A stretch of 30,876 nucleotides of DNA from Phoronis australis (Eukaryota > Phoronida > Phoronidae): contig NMRA01000163.1 of NCBI GenBank assembly GCA_002633005.1, forward strand, positions 1-30,876, in the 5' to 3' direction. The notes beneath the pieces were generated by a model that was given only the letters and a program-made list of their open reading frames with translations, was not told the origin of the DNA and did not search any database. The position numbers and the translations under genes were made by a program. Of the stretch, positions 10,195 through 19,835 are shown piece by piece (positions within the stretch are counted from its first letter, which is position 1; every line of letters begins with the position of its first letter).

Positions 10195-10850
10195 TAAAAA
10201 TGGCCAATAGATGGCGCAAACTAGGTCGAATTCATCTGAAAATGGAGAGATAACGTCACTTAATTAACAGATGCGTGTATGCCAAATTTTATGAAAATAC
10301 GTTGAGGACAAAGGTGAACATAAAAAAATAAAATTGCCAGTAGGTGGCACACCAGTAGCTAGATCTGTCCGAAAGTCGTTGTCTTCTGTCGTCAACATCA
10401 CATAAATATACTTACTAAATTAATTAAAGATCCTGCGAACGCTTTAGGACATGAGGCCATTGGCCACTAGGATGCGCCCTAGTAGTCGAAGTCGTCGTGC
10501 CAATTTTCACAATCATCCTTTGAGCTCTTTGGTTGATAGAGGGGTGACTCAAAAAACAAACTCGAAAACACCAAAAATGGCCACTAGGTGACGCAAACTA
10601 CGTCGAATCCATCTGAAAACGGAAGGTTAGCCTCATCTCACTGATAGGTGCCTATGTACCAATTTTTATGAAAATCTTTTCAGGACATTTGAAGTTACAG
10701 AGGTAAACGTAAAAAAACTAAAATTGCCACTAGGGTCACACCAACAGTCGGATCCGAATGAAAGATTGCTCATGCCGTCCCATCCACGGAAGAAACACAT
10801 GTGCAAAATTTCCTGAACATACGTCCAGGCGTTTTGGAGCTTCTTTATCC

Positions 10851-11826
10851 GTCTTGGTTATCCGTGAGTCGGATCGTATCGTTGTGGCGTGGGCATGGTA
10901 AGTAAATAAACGAAAACGTTCAGTAATAAAATTTACAAACAATCGATAAATCAACTATTGTTTTCAATTGGCCATTCGGAAACTAATTCAAAAATAATTG
11001 TCTCTGCCACGGTAGTAATCGATCACGGGAACCACTGTTCAGCTCCATTTGATCTTGGCATTTGGAGAGGAATTCAAATAACACCACTCAGCATGCATTT
11101 TGTGACCTTGAACGTCGTTTGGATTTATTCATGCTGTATTTCTTGATATGTTAGGATTGGTGTTAGTATGTTAGTGCAATTGTTAGTAGGGATTAAAAAA
11201 GAGTGTTAACGTCAACGCGAATGTACCAGCAAGACAAGTAACAAACGCTTAGTGCAAGCAAATGGTAATAGATATGATGGATGGAGAGCTTTACCTATTC
11301 GAAGTACATGTGCGTCATCGGAACCCAAACACTAATACTTGAGTACAACCCAATTATCTGGACACCATACATTTGTCACAGGTGGGTAACTGTAACTGCA
11401 TCAGCCAGACAAAAATGTAATCAATAACGAAAGTTACACACCTCTATCGCCCTTCATGTATCGGATAAGACAGCATCTCATGGTGCACGCCCTCACGTAA
11501 GGGGATTTTTTACCTTTCCGACTCTGGTGTCATTTTGTGTTGGTGGTTCAGCGACATCTTGGCCAGGTGCACTGCCAGTTGTGGCAAGGTTCTGTATGAC
11601 CATTTATATCTCAGAAATAGCTGTCCAGATTTATGTAAAATTTCCAAATGAAAGAACTTAAACACCGTTTACAAAACGAATTTAAACAAATCATGATATT
11701 TTAGAACATTAATTGTTTTTTGAGATCACGTCTTGGAACATTTTCCTCAAATGAAATTCGAACTTGTTATCGATACCGTTGTTTTGCTATTACTGTGCTT
11801 TTCTTTTCTTTTTCGCTAAACTTTAC
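10851..11826. repeat. R2k long repeat, copy 4 left part
   Basis: The copy enters at TTATCCGTGAGTCGGATCG (compare GTGGGTCGCAGC elsewhere). It passes AATCGATAAATCAACTATTG near 10940, CACGGGAACCACTGTTCAGC near 11026, GTAACAAACGC near 11239, GGTGGGTAACTGTAACTGCA near 11381 and GACAGCATCTCATGGTGCAC near 11469. It ends near CGCTAAACTTTAC, where a 1-kb segment not present in other copies follows. Confidence 0.8.
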
Positions 11827-12810
11827 TTAAGGGAAATATTCTTGTGAGGCAATCATTATGAATATCAGACAAGTAAAAACCGAAATTCCAAATTCTACTT
11901 GGGTTTCTAGTTTCCGATAATATAAACATTTAAGGAGTTAAAATATTTAATTTTGTAAAAAATTAAGCTAAAATCGCATACTTGGCAATAAAGTCCAATT
12001 AACCTTCCAGGACGAATTTAACATACATGAGCCGAGGTGAGTGTAACTATTTCATATTGTGAAGTATACAGTGAAAGAAATTTGGTTAGGAAAGTAAAAC
12101 GATGCCCCAACAAACTTGTAACTGAAGTGTAAAACATTTTAAATGCTTTTTTCTCATGAAAGTTGAACGGTAATAGACTTTTCAACTCTGTTGTCAGTCG
12201 TATTAGTGGCACTGCACTGAGGAACTTTTTGATGCACTGTAACCCGTCGTGACATCGTGGTCCTGTATGGTCCAGTAAGGATGATAAACCTTATATTGAT
12301 GATGTCAACCAATCCACTTTCTGTCACCTGCTTTGCATCTTTAGTGTCAATCTTCCAAAATAAAAGCAGGAACCAACTGAAAAAAACTCATACTTCCTAT
12401 CTCATAAATTGCACGTCGTGGTCCTTGACGGGTGGCCTTTTCCAAAGGTGCTGTGTAACTTGCTAAAAGCGTAGGTCACGCTTTCCCGTTTAGCAGAATT
12501 TGTTAGAAGTTTTCAAAATTTCCTCCAGACTTTTGAGGGTTAGCGATAAGTTACAAAGCATTATTTTGTTTTAGAGAACTGGATGGGGAAAGTCGTTTTT
12601 ATTATGTGTAAGTAGGCAAAACCGAGTTTGGTATCCTTTTAATGATAAACAAAGCCCAGCTATTTAACAAATGACAAAGTCGCTCAAATAAAATACAGCA
12701 ATTAGGACTAAATGTAGATCACTTCCGAGAAGGAATATAATACAGGTGACCCGAATTGAGAGCCTATATTGTATTTTATATTGACAAGATCTCCCAATTA
12801 TACAATTACC
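11827..12810. other. Unassigned ~980-bp segment interrupting R2k
   Basis: Other copies go directly from GCTAAATTCTATTG (near 3717) to GAGAAACTGTGCCC; here about 980 bp separate the equivalent points. I see no matching ends, target duplication or credible coding frame; short frames such as 12257-12466 have no recognisable features. It may be an old insertion, or sequence lost from the other copies. Confidence 0.5.
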
Positions 12811-13984
12811 AACGCAATTTTTGAGAGACTGCACTGAAACCAGTTGTGAAACCGTGTACTTGAATAAAGACGTATTCCTGAAGTAGATTTTTCACTTCGC
12901 TTTTCCAAATAAAACAAGTGATCGATCAAGTTTTGATGGCTCAAATGAGTACACACATGTAGTCAAAACCAGCTGAACGGCACCATATCTTTGGCCCTGG
13001 TGTCATTCGTGTTAGTGGTCCTTCTGCACTTTTGGTACACTGTAACTGCTCGCGACGTCAGGTGCCATGTGTAAATGGTACACTAGTCAGCCAAAGTCCA
13101 CTAGTTCGACGACTTGCCAAGTCGCTACAAATTGCACAATAAGAAGTGATCAACCTTATATGACCTAAATTGAAAACTTCAAGTGAGAAAGAATGTGTAC
13201 AGAGTTTATATGAAATTAAGAAATTCATGTTTCGCAAGGTTTGCAAGTCTAAAAATCTATAAATCTGAAGACTTATCCACACAATTACGAAAACCCACCG
13301 AAGGTTATAAATTTGAACTTCCATGACACTAGGTTCCGAACAGTGATTTTGAGCAAAACGTTCAGAGATTTATTTGCACACGGCTGCTTGAAACTAATTC
13401 TTTGAAGAGCCTGTGCCTCTCAAAACGGGATCCAAACATGAAGTTGGGCGATTCACTGAGTTGCTGTAGTTATTTACTTGTTCGAAGTATGGTTAATCGC
13501 CGCCAAACGTTTGCTGCTTGGCTGTCGTTGACTTTGAATCGCTGGTTTCTGGCATCATAGACCTTCGGACTAGTTTCGAACTAACTAGTTTTTCTTTCTG
13601 TCGGATTTGTGAACCTTCGGCCTTATAATGCCTTTTTATTCATCTGTGGTATTATGAGAGTTCAAACTTGTGAACCTTTGGAGTATCGAGCTGTACCCTA
13701 TTTATACTAATTCAGTATGACACGCAAGCAACGTTAGATTACATAACCCCCCTGTTAGATTATCTTTTAATTTTCGTCTTCCACCTTTCTTCCGTCTTTG
13801 TTATTCGTGGGTCGCAGCTTGTCGTTTAGGTATGGGTATGGCGTGCAAATAGACAAAAACGTGCAGTAATGAAATTTACAGACAATCGGCAAATCAACTA
13901 TTGTTTTCAAGTTGACACTTCCAGATTAATTGAAAAATCTACCAAGGCAGTTATCGATCACGGGAACCATTTTCTGATCCATAT
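12811..13984. repeat. R2k long repeat, copies 4-5
   Basis: This segment resumes at GACTGCACTGAAACCAG, crosses the unit boundary near 13000 (GGTGTCATTCGTGTTAGTGG), and continues through TAGGTTCCGAACAGTGATTT near 13331, CAGTATGACACGCAAGCAAC near 13712 and GGGTATGGGTATGGCGTGC near 13831 to CACGGGAACC near 13960. The spacing between the 10886 and 13833 landmarks is 2947 bp, or about 1.97 kb without the 980-bp insert. Confidence 0.8.
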
Positions 13985-14122
13985 GTTGGGGGTCATCCTG
14001 ATGTGTTCCCGTTTTATGCATATCGGGATTCTACATACAGTGTATGTACGTGTCCCGGGTTCGGTATGACCACTTTTTAATGCATCGGAGAGAGGTCTAT
14101 GTGTCCTGGTGTGGTAGCTGTG

Positions 14123-14252
14123 ATTGTCCCCCTGCAGAGAATGTCCTAGCTGCATATATTTGAATGCCGGTGTACTGGCACGTTAATCAGTGGATTAGCC
14201 GGATGCTTCATTCAAATACACGCAAGCCGGACAATTTCTCCAGGGGGACAAT
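14123..14252. mobile_element. 130-bp foldback element
   Basis: The arms 14123-14166 and 14209-14252 are both 44 bases and pair at roughly 35 positions. The outer ten match perfectly (ATTGTCCCCC with GGGGGACAAT), as do the inner ten (TATTTGAATG with CATTCAAATA). The 42-base loop has no features. This size and shape fit a foldback or MITE-type element. Confidence 0.65.
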
Positions 14253-14587
14253 GGCTACTTTCACACCGAGTTCTGTGTGTCATTGGTCAGTGCTCGATGA
14301 GCCAAGAAAATTAACATACCCAAGTTCGCCGTTTGCGACCTAGCCGAAATTTCGAAAACCTGAAGGCGCATTTTCAAGAAGTGAGCTTGCATTCCATAAT
14401 TCCACGGGCATTGCTTTATCTGACAACGACCAGAATCCAATGCAACTAAGGAGAATGCATAAAAATAACACGTTACTTTATTACTTGTTGAGCTTATGCC
14501 CTAAATCAGGATCGAAAAGCACCTGAAAACTGTCATGAGGGCCTAAATGGCAAGTGTTAGTTGCTAAAACTTGCACACTCGTCCGCT

Positions 14588-14610
14588 TAATAATAATAAT
14601 AATAATAATA
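14588..14610 (+). repeat. TAA microsatellite
   Basis: About seven and a half TAA units are uninterrupted. Confidence 0.95.
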
Positions 14611-14735
14611 CTAATTCTAATAATATCACTTGTTGTACATCGTAGGCTTTGCTTACTCATACAGAAATACATAAATTCAAAAGTATATTCACACGGACAG
14701 CAGTTCTTCTCTTAAAGCCATAGTCTTCTCAGTGA

Positions 14736-15010
14736 ATATCCATTTGAATAAATGTGCGTCATCACGACTCGAACACTAATGTATGAGTATAACCCAAAGT
14801 AAAAGTACTGTAAAATACAACCGACACTTAAAACATATCCGGATTACAACTACCTGTACACCAAACATTTGCCACAGGTGGAGAACTGTAACAGCAATCA
14901 GCCAGACAAAATGTAATTAATGACAGAAGTTACGCACCTGTATCGTCCTTCATGTATCGGGTAAGACATCATCTCCTCACGGTGCGCGCTTTCAAGGAAA
15001 TGGCGGCAAT
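14736..15010. repeat. R2k long repeat, last partial copy
   Basis: It matches 11300-11500: GTGCGTCATCACGAC near 14753, GGTGGAGAACTGTAACAGCA near 14876, and CATGTATCGGGTAAGACATC near 14951. Similarity ends at TTTCAAGGAAATGGCGG; this is the right end of the array in the window. Confidence 0.75.
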
Positions 15011-15961
15011 CTGAAACAGCAGGCCGACCCACTCAAAGGGAAATATTCAAGGGTCATGCTATTACTTCTCAGGAGGGGTTATTGCGCTTTCCAATGAACT
15101 CCGAGCACACCATGTAATCGAAGTGCAACAACCAGGTAACCACGTCATTACACAATCCAGATCAATAAACTCGCCTTTTAGAGATACTGAATACCAAAAG
15201 AGTTTTCTCAATGGAAAATCGTGCCACATGTCATCTTGCAGTGAAGAAACGGGAGAGATATGAATGGAAACTTTCAAACACTAAACCGCATGGGGGCTAC
15301 GACGAAGTTAAATGCAGGTCGTCCGTCAGTCTTGATTCGTGAACAGAGATTTGCCTTAGGCCGGGTCGTGGTCTCTCAAACGGATAGGTCGGTGTTTTTT
15401 TGCTTCCTGTCTGCCAACTTTCGATTCAGGAACTCGTATTGCTTACCACTATTAGGCTTTGCCCGCCCGTGATTAACGCGAACCCTACCGGTCGTAGCAT
15501 GAGAATATCCATAGCCAAAAGTGATATGTAAAGTGTTGCTATAAATCTGTCTAAATAGTAAAGTAAATTTGTACAACTATATGCGAGAGTTTTCTATTTA
15601 ACCTATTAAAACGAGTCTTAAAAGCAAAATTAACATCAACAGACGCACGTGTACTACCTGGGAAGCTCATTTATATTGAGAAGCAAATTGTTGAAGGCAC
15701 TGTATTCATATGTCTTCACACAGGTCATATGTTGGTCACATCACGTGAAGACGAGTCAAACATGTAAATTGTTACTGTGGCACAATTAATTTTCTGTGCA
15801 AGTTACAAAAAAAACAACTATCGAGTTTAACATTATGTAAAATTTGAGCATTTGTTTCAATACTACATTTGTCTAAGGTTTCATTACAGAGCACGTGTCG
15901 GATCGAGTCTACACAGCCACTTGTCTTTGAAAGTTTATTATTGGAGTTCATAGTGATTATT
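15011..15961. other. Unique sequence, no gene seen
   Basis: The longest frames (60-70 codons near 15062-15576) overlap on opposite strands and carry no recognisable motif or convincing splice context. No repeat or RNA gene was recognised. Confidence 0.5.
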
Positions 15962-16689
15962 TACAGTAACAACTTAATGACTTTGTAGAATGTACCCATT
16001 CTAGTAATGACGATAGTATTCTTCTATGTCATAATGTTTCCGATGTGAAAGTTTTGTAATATGCTGATGATATGGCTTTGTGTACTTAACTGTAAAAACT
16101 ACGGTGTGCTTTAAGTGAGTTCTGCCAGGAATGGAGCGTGTCTGTAAATTTAGTGAAGACCACAGTTATGGTGTTCAGAAACAGAGGTCCCTTGAGAAAT
16201 TGCGAGATGTGGTATTTTGCAGGTGAAAAACTCGAAGTGATTTCCATGCCAGCTACAAGTATCTTGGTGTTCACGCCAAAGTTATCGTGGACTATGGCTG
16301 CTCACACCCTGTCAGCCCAAGCCACGGAGGTAGCCATTACAGTCGACAAGCTACAAAGAAGCTGGACCATGTATTTCAACCACGTGTGGCTTCTGAGACA
16401 TTTGATAAAATAATTTACCCCAGCTCATGCTATGGAGCCGAAATATGGGGCTTACAAGAATACAACTGGTTAGAACAAGTGCAAATTAAATTTTGCAGGC
16501 GTGTATTGGCTGTAGCTAATTATGCTGAAACAATGCTGCACTGAGCGCATGTCGGCGGTTGCTGTTATTGACTAATCACTATGTTGCCGTAATCACGTAT
16601 TGGTTCAAACTTCTCAAAATGTCTCCTCGCATGACTTTGACCAAAATGGTCGGCACTCCCGAAATTGAGCCACATCACTTAGACTTATA
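15962..16689 (+). pseudogene. Decayed LINE reverse transcriptase, C-terminal half
   Basis: The YADD polymerase motif (16060-16071) is followed in the same frame, after stop codons just before and after it, by a region with SEFCQEWSVSVN and the KTTVMVFRNRG stretch (near 16138-16195). This matches WKLIVNMSKTKIIVFRKGG in the intact LINE at 29608-30876. The frame then shifts to CYGAEIWG...QIKFCRR (about 16428-16500, compare HYGCEIWGF and HTKFCKE), and shifts again to YWFKLLKMSPRM (from 16598, compare YWLKLLK). At least two frameshifts and several stops make it dead. It belongs to the same broad LINE clade as the right-edge element. Its 3' part is interrupted by the 16690-18261 element. Confidence 0.85.
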
Positions 16690-16906
16690 CAGCCGATTTC
16701 ATAAAGGTGGTTTAAAGTTAAACCTGGTTTAAACTGGACTTAGACCGGGCTTAAAGATAATCCGCATTTCATAAAGGTGGCTTAACTTTTAGACCAGAGG
16801 TCTAGTAAAACCTGGTTTAACCCCAATTTAGACCTGGTCTAAGTCAGTTTTCATTTCACCAACGAAGTCTATATTCTTTAGATCTGTATTAAAAGATCTT
16901 AAACCA

Positions 16907-17302
16907 GGGCTCGGTCACCAATCTTTTTACTCGAAATGGAACTCGAAATTAGGTTTGGCATTTTCTACTCTACTTTTGGGCGAAATCAAGATAAGTGTCC
17001 ATTATTCTGTGCTCGAGTACACAATAACTTACGTAGATAATATATTGTCCTTAGTTTGTAAACCCAATATTAAAGCAACAAGTTCGAGTTTGAACTCGAA
17101 ATTTCGAGTTTTTACTCGAGTTTGTAGCACGAATATAAGGGTCTTCAAAAGCAAACTTGAACTAGAAGCTCCTATGCATAAACTATAATGTATTCGAGCA
17201 CAGTCTGATAACCAATTATCTTAAGTTCGCACAAAAGGAGCAGAGAAATTGCCAAAAATAGTTTCGAGTTCGTTTCGAGTACAAAGATTAGAGACCGGGC
17301 CC
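16907..17302. mobile_element. ~400-bp inverted-repeat element nested in the 1.57-kb element
   Basis: GGGCTCGGTCACCAATCTTT (16907-) pairs with the inverse of 17283-17302 (GGGCCCGGTCTCTAATCTTT), and the match continues through TACTCGAAA and AACTCGAAA to about 45 bases. Outside the arms the bases TTAAACC and GGTTTAA also mirror each other, so the arms may extend to about 16899-17310. The interior is AT-rich with several TTCGAGT/ACTCGAA words. No coding frame is recognised. Confidence 0.7.
17093..17110. repeat. Perfect 18-bp palindrome
   Basis: AACTCGAAATTTCGAGTT is its own reverse complement and sits near the middle of the 16907-17302 element. It uses the same ACTCGAAA word as the element ends. 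Confidence 0.9.
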
Positions 17303-17472
17303 AGGTTTAACTTTAGACTTGGTCAGACCTAGGTTTAACTGTTAAATATGATAGACTTGCATGATATAGATGCAACTGAATGAGGCCACGGTGTGCATTT
17401 ACGACGCAGTTTTAGAGCGAAAATGGAGTATTTTCAATATTCAGTTTTACGACGACACAAGATCAAACGTAG

Positions 17473-17627
17473 CAGGGGCGGATCCACGACTATTAAGGGG
17501 AGGGGGTCGGTCAAGGACTTTTTAAAAGGGGGGACCAAGTCAACAATTTGAAAATTATAGATTTGATCTCACTAAAATCAAGCAAAAAGGAAGTCCGGAC
17601 CTCTTGACCCCCTTTGATCCACCTATG
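17473..17627. mobile_element. hAT-type MITE relic (CAGGGGCGGATCC)
   Basis: The left end CAGGGGCGGATCCACGA and the inverted right end CATAGGTGGATCAAAG are similar but diverged. G-runs follow the left end and C-runs precede the right, the usual layout of short CAGNGGCGGAT elements. A clean 8-bp target duplication is not visible. It lies inside the 1.57-kb element. Confidence 0.5.
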
Positions 17628-18261
17628 TGTAGACCAGTTCGTCCTGGATAGTGTCCTGCAGATTCTTCAGAATACGACTGGTCGAGCAGGGCGTCATCGT
17701 CATAAGCGCTTACATGTACCTACGGGTTTGACTGAACACAGCATTTTCTGATTCTTCTGAGTTCCACCTCCATTGGTCTCCGATTTAATGTTGCCGGGAA
17801 GGGGTCTTGCCCCCACCCCTTTGGCCGCGAAAAATAAACACTAAAATGGCACGGAAATAAGTTTGGACATTGATGATGTTACGGCTAATCGTGAGCATGT
17901 ACTTTAATGTGTGTATACGTGTTTTGGTCACACAAATTACATTTTTCCTCATGAGAAAAGCTTTTACACCTTTTTCGAAAATGTCTGCACTGATTCTACT
18001 AGTGTGCGCCATTGTATGCCCACGTGATCAAGGTTTCATTGAAGCACTTCAATAGTTTTTTGTTGGGTAAATCCAGATCGACACAGCAGGGTGGCTTAGA
18101 TACTTCAAACCTGGTTTTACTAAACCGGCTCCCTCGTATAACAAAACCAGGCTTTCAGACTTTGAAACCACGTTGGTGAAATGCAAATTGAGTATAAAAT
18201 TAGACCAGGTGTAGGAAGATTTAAACCTGGTTTTGTTAAACCACCTTCATGAAATCGGCGG

Positions 18262-18957
18262 TAGTTGTTTGATTTTTAGCTGACCCTAAGACACGGGGTA
18301 GTTGTCCTGATTCATTGATAGAGAAGACCGTTTTGTAAGTAGTCGTGTGACCTGTTCTCTCAATCTGAACCCTATCGGAACCCACATATTAATCAAAATA
18401 GACAATGTCAATGGGGCAAACCAACTTGAAAAGCAGTGTTGCATTTCAAAGGTCACCCATATAAATAAATATAACAGTACATATTTCTTAAAACTTCTCC
18501 ATATGCTATATGGACAATCACTAATCCAATGGGATGCACTCTATACTCTATAGAAACTTTACCAGGCAGTTCCTACCCGCGTCGACTTGTACCCAGGCCA
18601 TGTACCATATTTTATAATGGCAACATTGGGTCAATGTACCTAGACATGAAATGGTTGTTTCCACTTCACGCATCGCCCTACAAAATAAAACTGTTTTGGA
18701 ATCACGTGTACATTGATATGGGTCCGAGTTGACGTGGCCCTTGAGTACGAAAATGAAGTGACCTGTTCTATAACCTATAGAATTATCTCCCCCCCCGAGG
18801 TGAGAAAGTCTAAATTATAAAATTCGTTCATCCCCTTAACATTTCACAGTCGTTTATTCCAAAGTGGCTCTGATTCATTCCCTTGCATGCATTTATTTAC
18901 TCACTAGTAACACCTAGCTCAGTCTCAGAGAAGTAGGAGACAATTTTGTGCAAAGCT
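18262..18957. other. Unique sequence, no gene seen
   Basis: Frames of 60-70 codons near 18347-18732 lack motifs and start context. No repeats were recognised. Confidence 0.4.
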
Positions 18958-19034
18958 CAATATAATGTCTGCCAGTGAATGCCAGGATTCGAGTCTCACG
19001 AGCTCAAACCACTGAGCCACACTGTTTACAAATA
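18958..19034 (-). mobile_element. tRNA-derived SINE head, relic
   Basis: On the minus strand TGGCTCAGTGG (19009-19019) fits the RNA polymerase III A box, and GACTCGAATCC (18985-18995) resembles the B box. Their starts are only 24 bases apart against about 44 in a tRNA, so the anticodon region is deleted and no tRNA fold is possible. It is best read as a damaged SINE head. Confidence 0.45.
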
Positions 19035-19257
19035 ATCAGAGACCAAACACTTTTTGCTAAAATGCAAAGAATCCCTATTTTTTATCACTGAAACTGGTAT
19101 TAATCCACGGCTGAAACACGATTCAACAGTGGACATGTGGGCGCCTGGGACTGACTGGTAAAGCACCAACTGAATTTCGATTTAAAAAAGACCATGTAAT
19201 AATTCGCGGTTGTAGGCATACATATTTTAATATATATTATTAAAATTATATTCTTAC

Positions 19258-19553
19258 CAGTCACTGACATTTAATTGCAACTCCTGCACACCTTCTGCCT
19301 GTAGATGTTTGCTGGACGAACCGGCAGGGGCTGAGTCTTTGACGACCGGCGCAAGGGAGAACGGCTCTACTACAGAAAAGCTGTGAACACAAATTGTTGC
19401 TATGGGATCTGTCACCTCCTCCTCTACGTCCGAATGGTCGGAATCATCTGAAAAGCCCACGTGTCCGTCTCTGTATTTTTCAAAGTATTTCTCATCTACG
19501 CTGCTATACTCACTTGGACAAACATTGTTTCCTTTGTGTTCCCTTACATCACG
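19258..19553 (-). CDS. Probable internal exon of an unidentified gene
   Basis: A frame of 98 codons plus 2 bases is open from just after a TGA at 19554-19556 to a strong splice donor, CTG|GTAAGAA (intron starts 19257), so the donor phase is 2. The protein is soluble and acidic. It contains DEKYFEKYRDGHVGFSDD near its first third, then a Ser/Asp/Glu-rich stretch (SDHSDVEEEV), then a Ser/Ala-rich part ending LQLNVSD. No domain was recognised. The frame has no ATG near its 5' end, so an upstream exon is expected. Candidate acceptors near 19540-19550 (GATGTAAG, CACAAAG) have poor pyrimidine tracts, and a TGACGT site near 19554 might instead mark a promoter. The partner exons cannot be found. Codon choice looks coding, unlike the surrounding sequence. 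Confidence 0.4.
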
Positions 19554-19684
19554 TCACAGATGTGTAACGAACGAAAATGGCACCGTTTCTATTCTTCGTT
19601 ACAACAATGGCGTTACCACGGCACTAAATATGTAAATAACTTTGTATAGCGACGTACAATTCAGTTAAAGTTAAGAATATAGCA

Positions 19685-19702
19685 ATTATAATTATAATTA
19701 TA
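19685..19702 (+). repeat. ATTATA microsatellite
   Basis: Three ATTATA units, AT only. Confidence 0.9.
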
Positions 19703-19835
19703 AACAAGATTTTAGACCATATTGTTGTTCAGTTTGGTTAGGTCCTGGCAATTTCCTCTTTAAGTAATTTGCGGAAGAGATATGAAGGGTGAGCTTGCCA
19801 TTTTGGTAACAGGTCAGTTACCTGTAAACCTACTG

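Larger units (their letters stand above)
9142..10195. mobile_element. Complete pearl/HINE-like element nested in another
   Basis: It starts AAGAGC with the perfect hairpin CAACGC-AGA-GCGTTG (9147-9161) and ATGAGCCCAC (9164-9173), one base off the family ATGCGCCCAC. A 5' leader of about 370 bp is followed by core monomers B (9535), C (9677), A (9838) and B (9983). It then has GGACGCC repeats, a GGAC run (10110-10152) and a terminal hairpin ending GTGGGCGCAT (10186-10195), the exact inverse of ATGCGCCCAC. Removing it restores the outer element's ACAGT-AAAAATGGCC junction, as found near 28915, with no target duplication. Lack of duplication, a 3' hairpin, a tetranucleotide run and core repeats together resemble helentron-associated (HINE/DINE-1/pearl) elements. 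It has no Rep/helicase gene and is therefore non-autonomous. Confidence 0.75.
8225..10850. mobile_element. Pearl/HINE-like element, outer copy 2 (3'-truncated)
   Basis: It begins AAGAGC with the 5' hairpin CAACGC-GGA-GCGTTG at 8230-8244 and ATGCGCCCAC at 8247-8256. Core monomers follow at 8423 (B), 8568 (C), 8715 (A), 8838 (B) and 8987 (C). A complete second element (9142-10195) then interrupts it, after which the outer copy continues with A (10200), B (10334), C (10461), A (10576) and B (10724), always in the order A-B-C. The right end stops near 10850 without the GGAC run or terminal hairpin, and R2k sequence follows. No protein-coding frame is shared between monomers or copies. Confidence 0.8.
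13985..14735. other. Unassigned ~750-bp insert in R2k
   Basis: R2k similarity stops after GATCCATATGTTGG and resumes near 14736. The insert contains the foldback at 14123-14252 and a TAA microsatellite. No coding frame, target duplication or terminal repeats at the outer edges could be recognised. Confidence 0.5.
16690..18261. mobile_element. 1.57-kb TIR element with palindromic subterminal repeats
   Basis: The left end (CAGCCGATTTCATAAAGGTG, from 16690) and the reverse complement of the right end (CCGCCGATTTCATGAAGGTG, to 18261) match over about 26 bases, then more loosely. TA flanks each side (16688-16689 and 18262-18263), a possible 2-bp target duplication. Further in, CATTTCACCAACG (near 16852) is inverted at 18170-18185. 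At least eight copies of an ACCTGGTTTA-like motif or its inverse lie near both ends, and the left TIR is partly repeated near 16769. No transposase frame was found. It inserted into the tail of the reverse transcriptase pseudogene and carries two smaller inverted-repeat elements. Confidence 0.75.

Noticed and set aside
9983-10210. Overlapping open frames on both strands through the GGAC run
   Set aside because: They are produced by GGACGCC/GGAC microsatellite translation, not by a gene.
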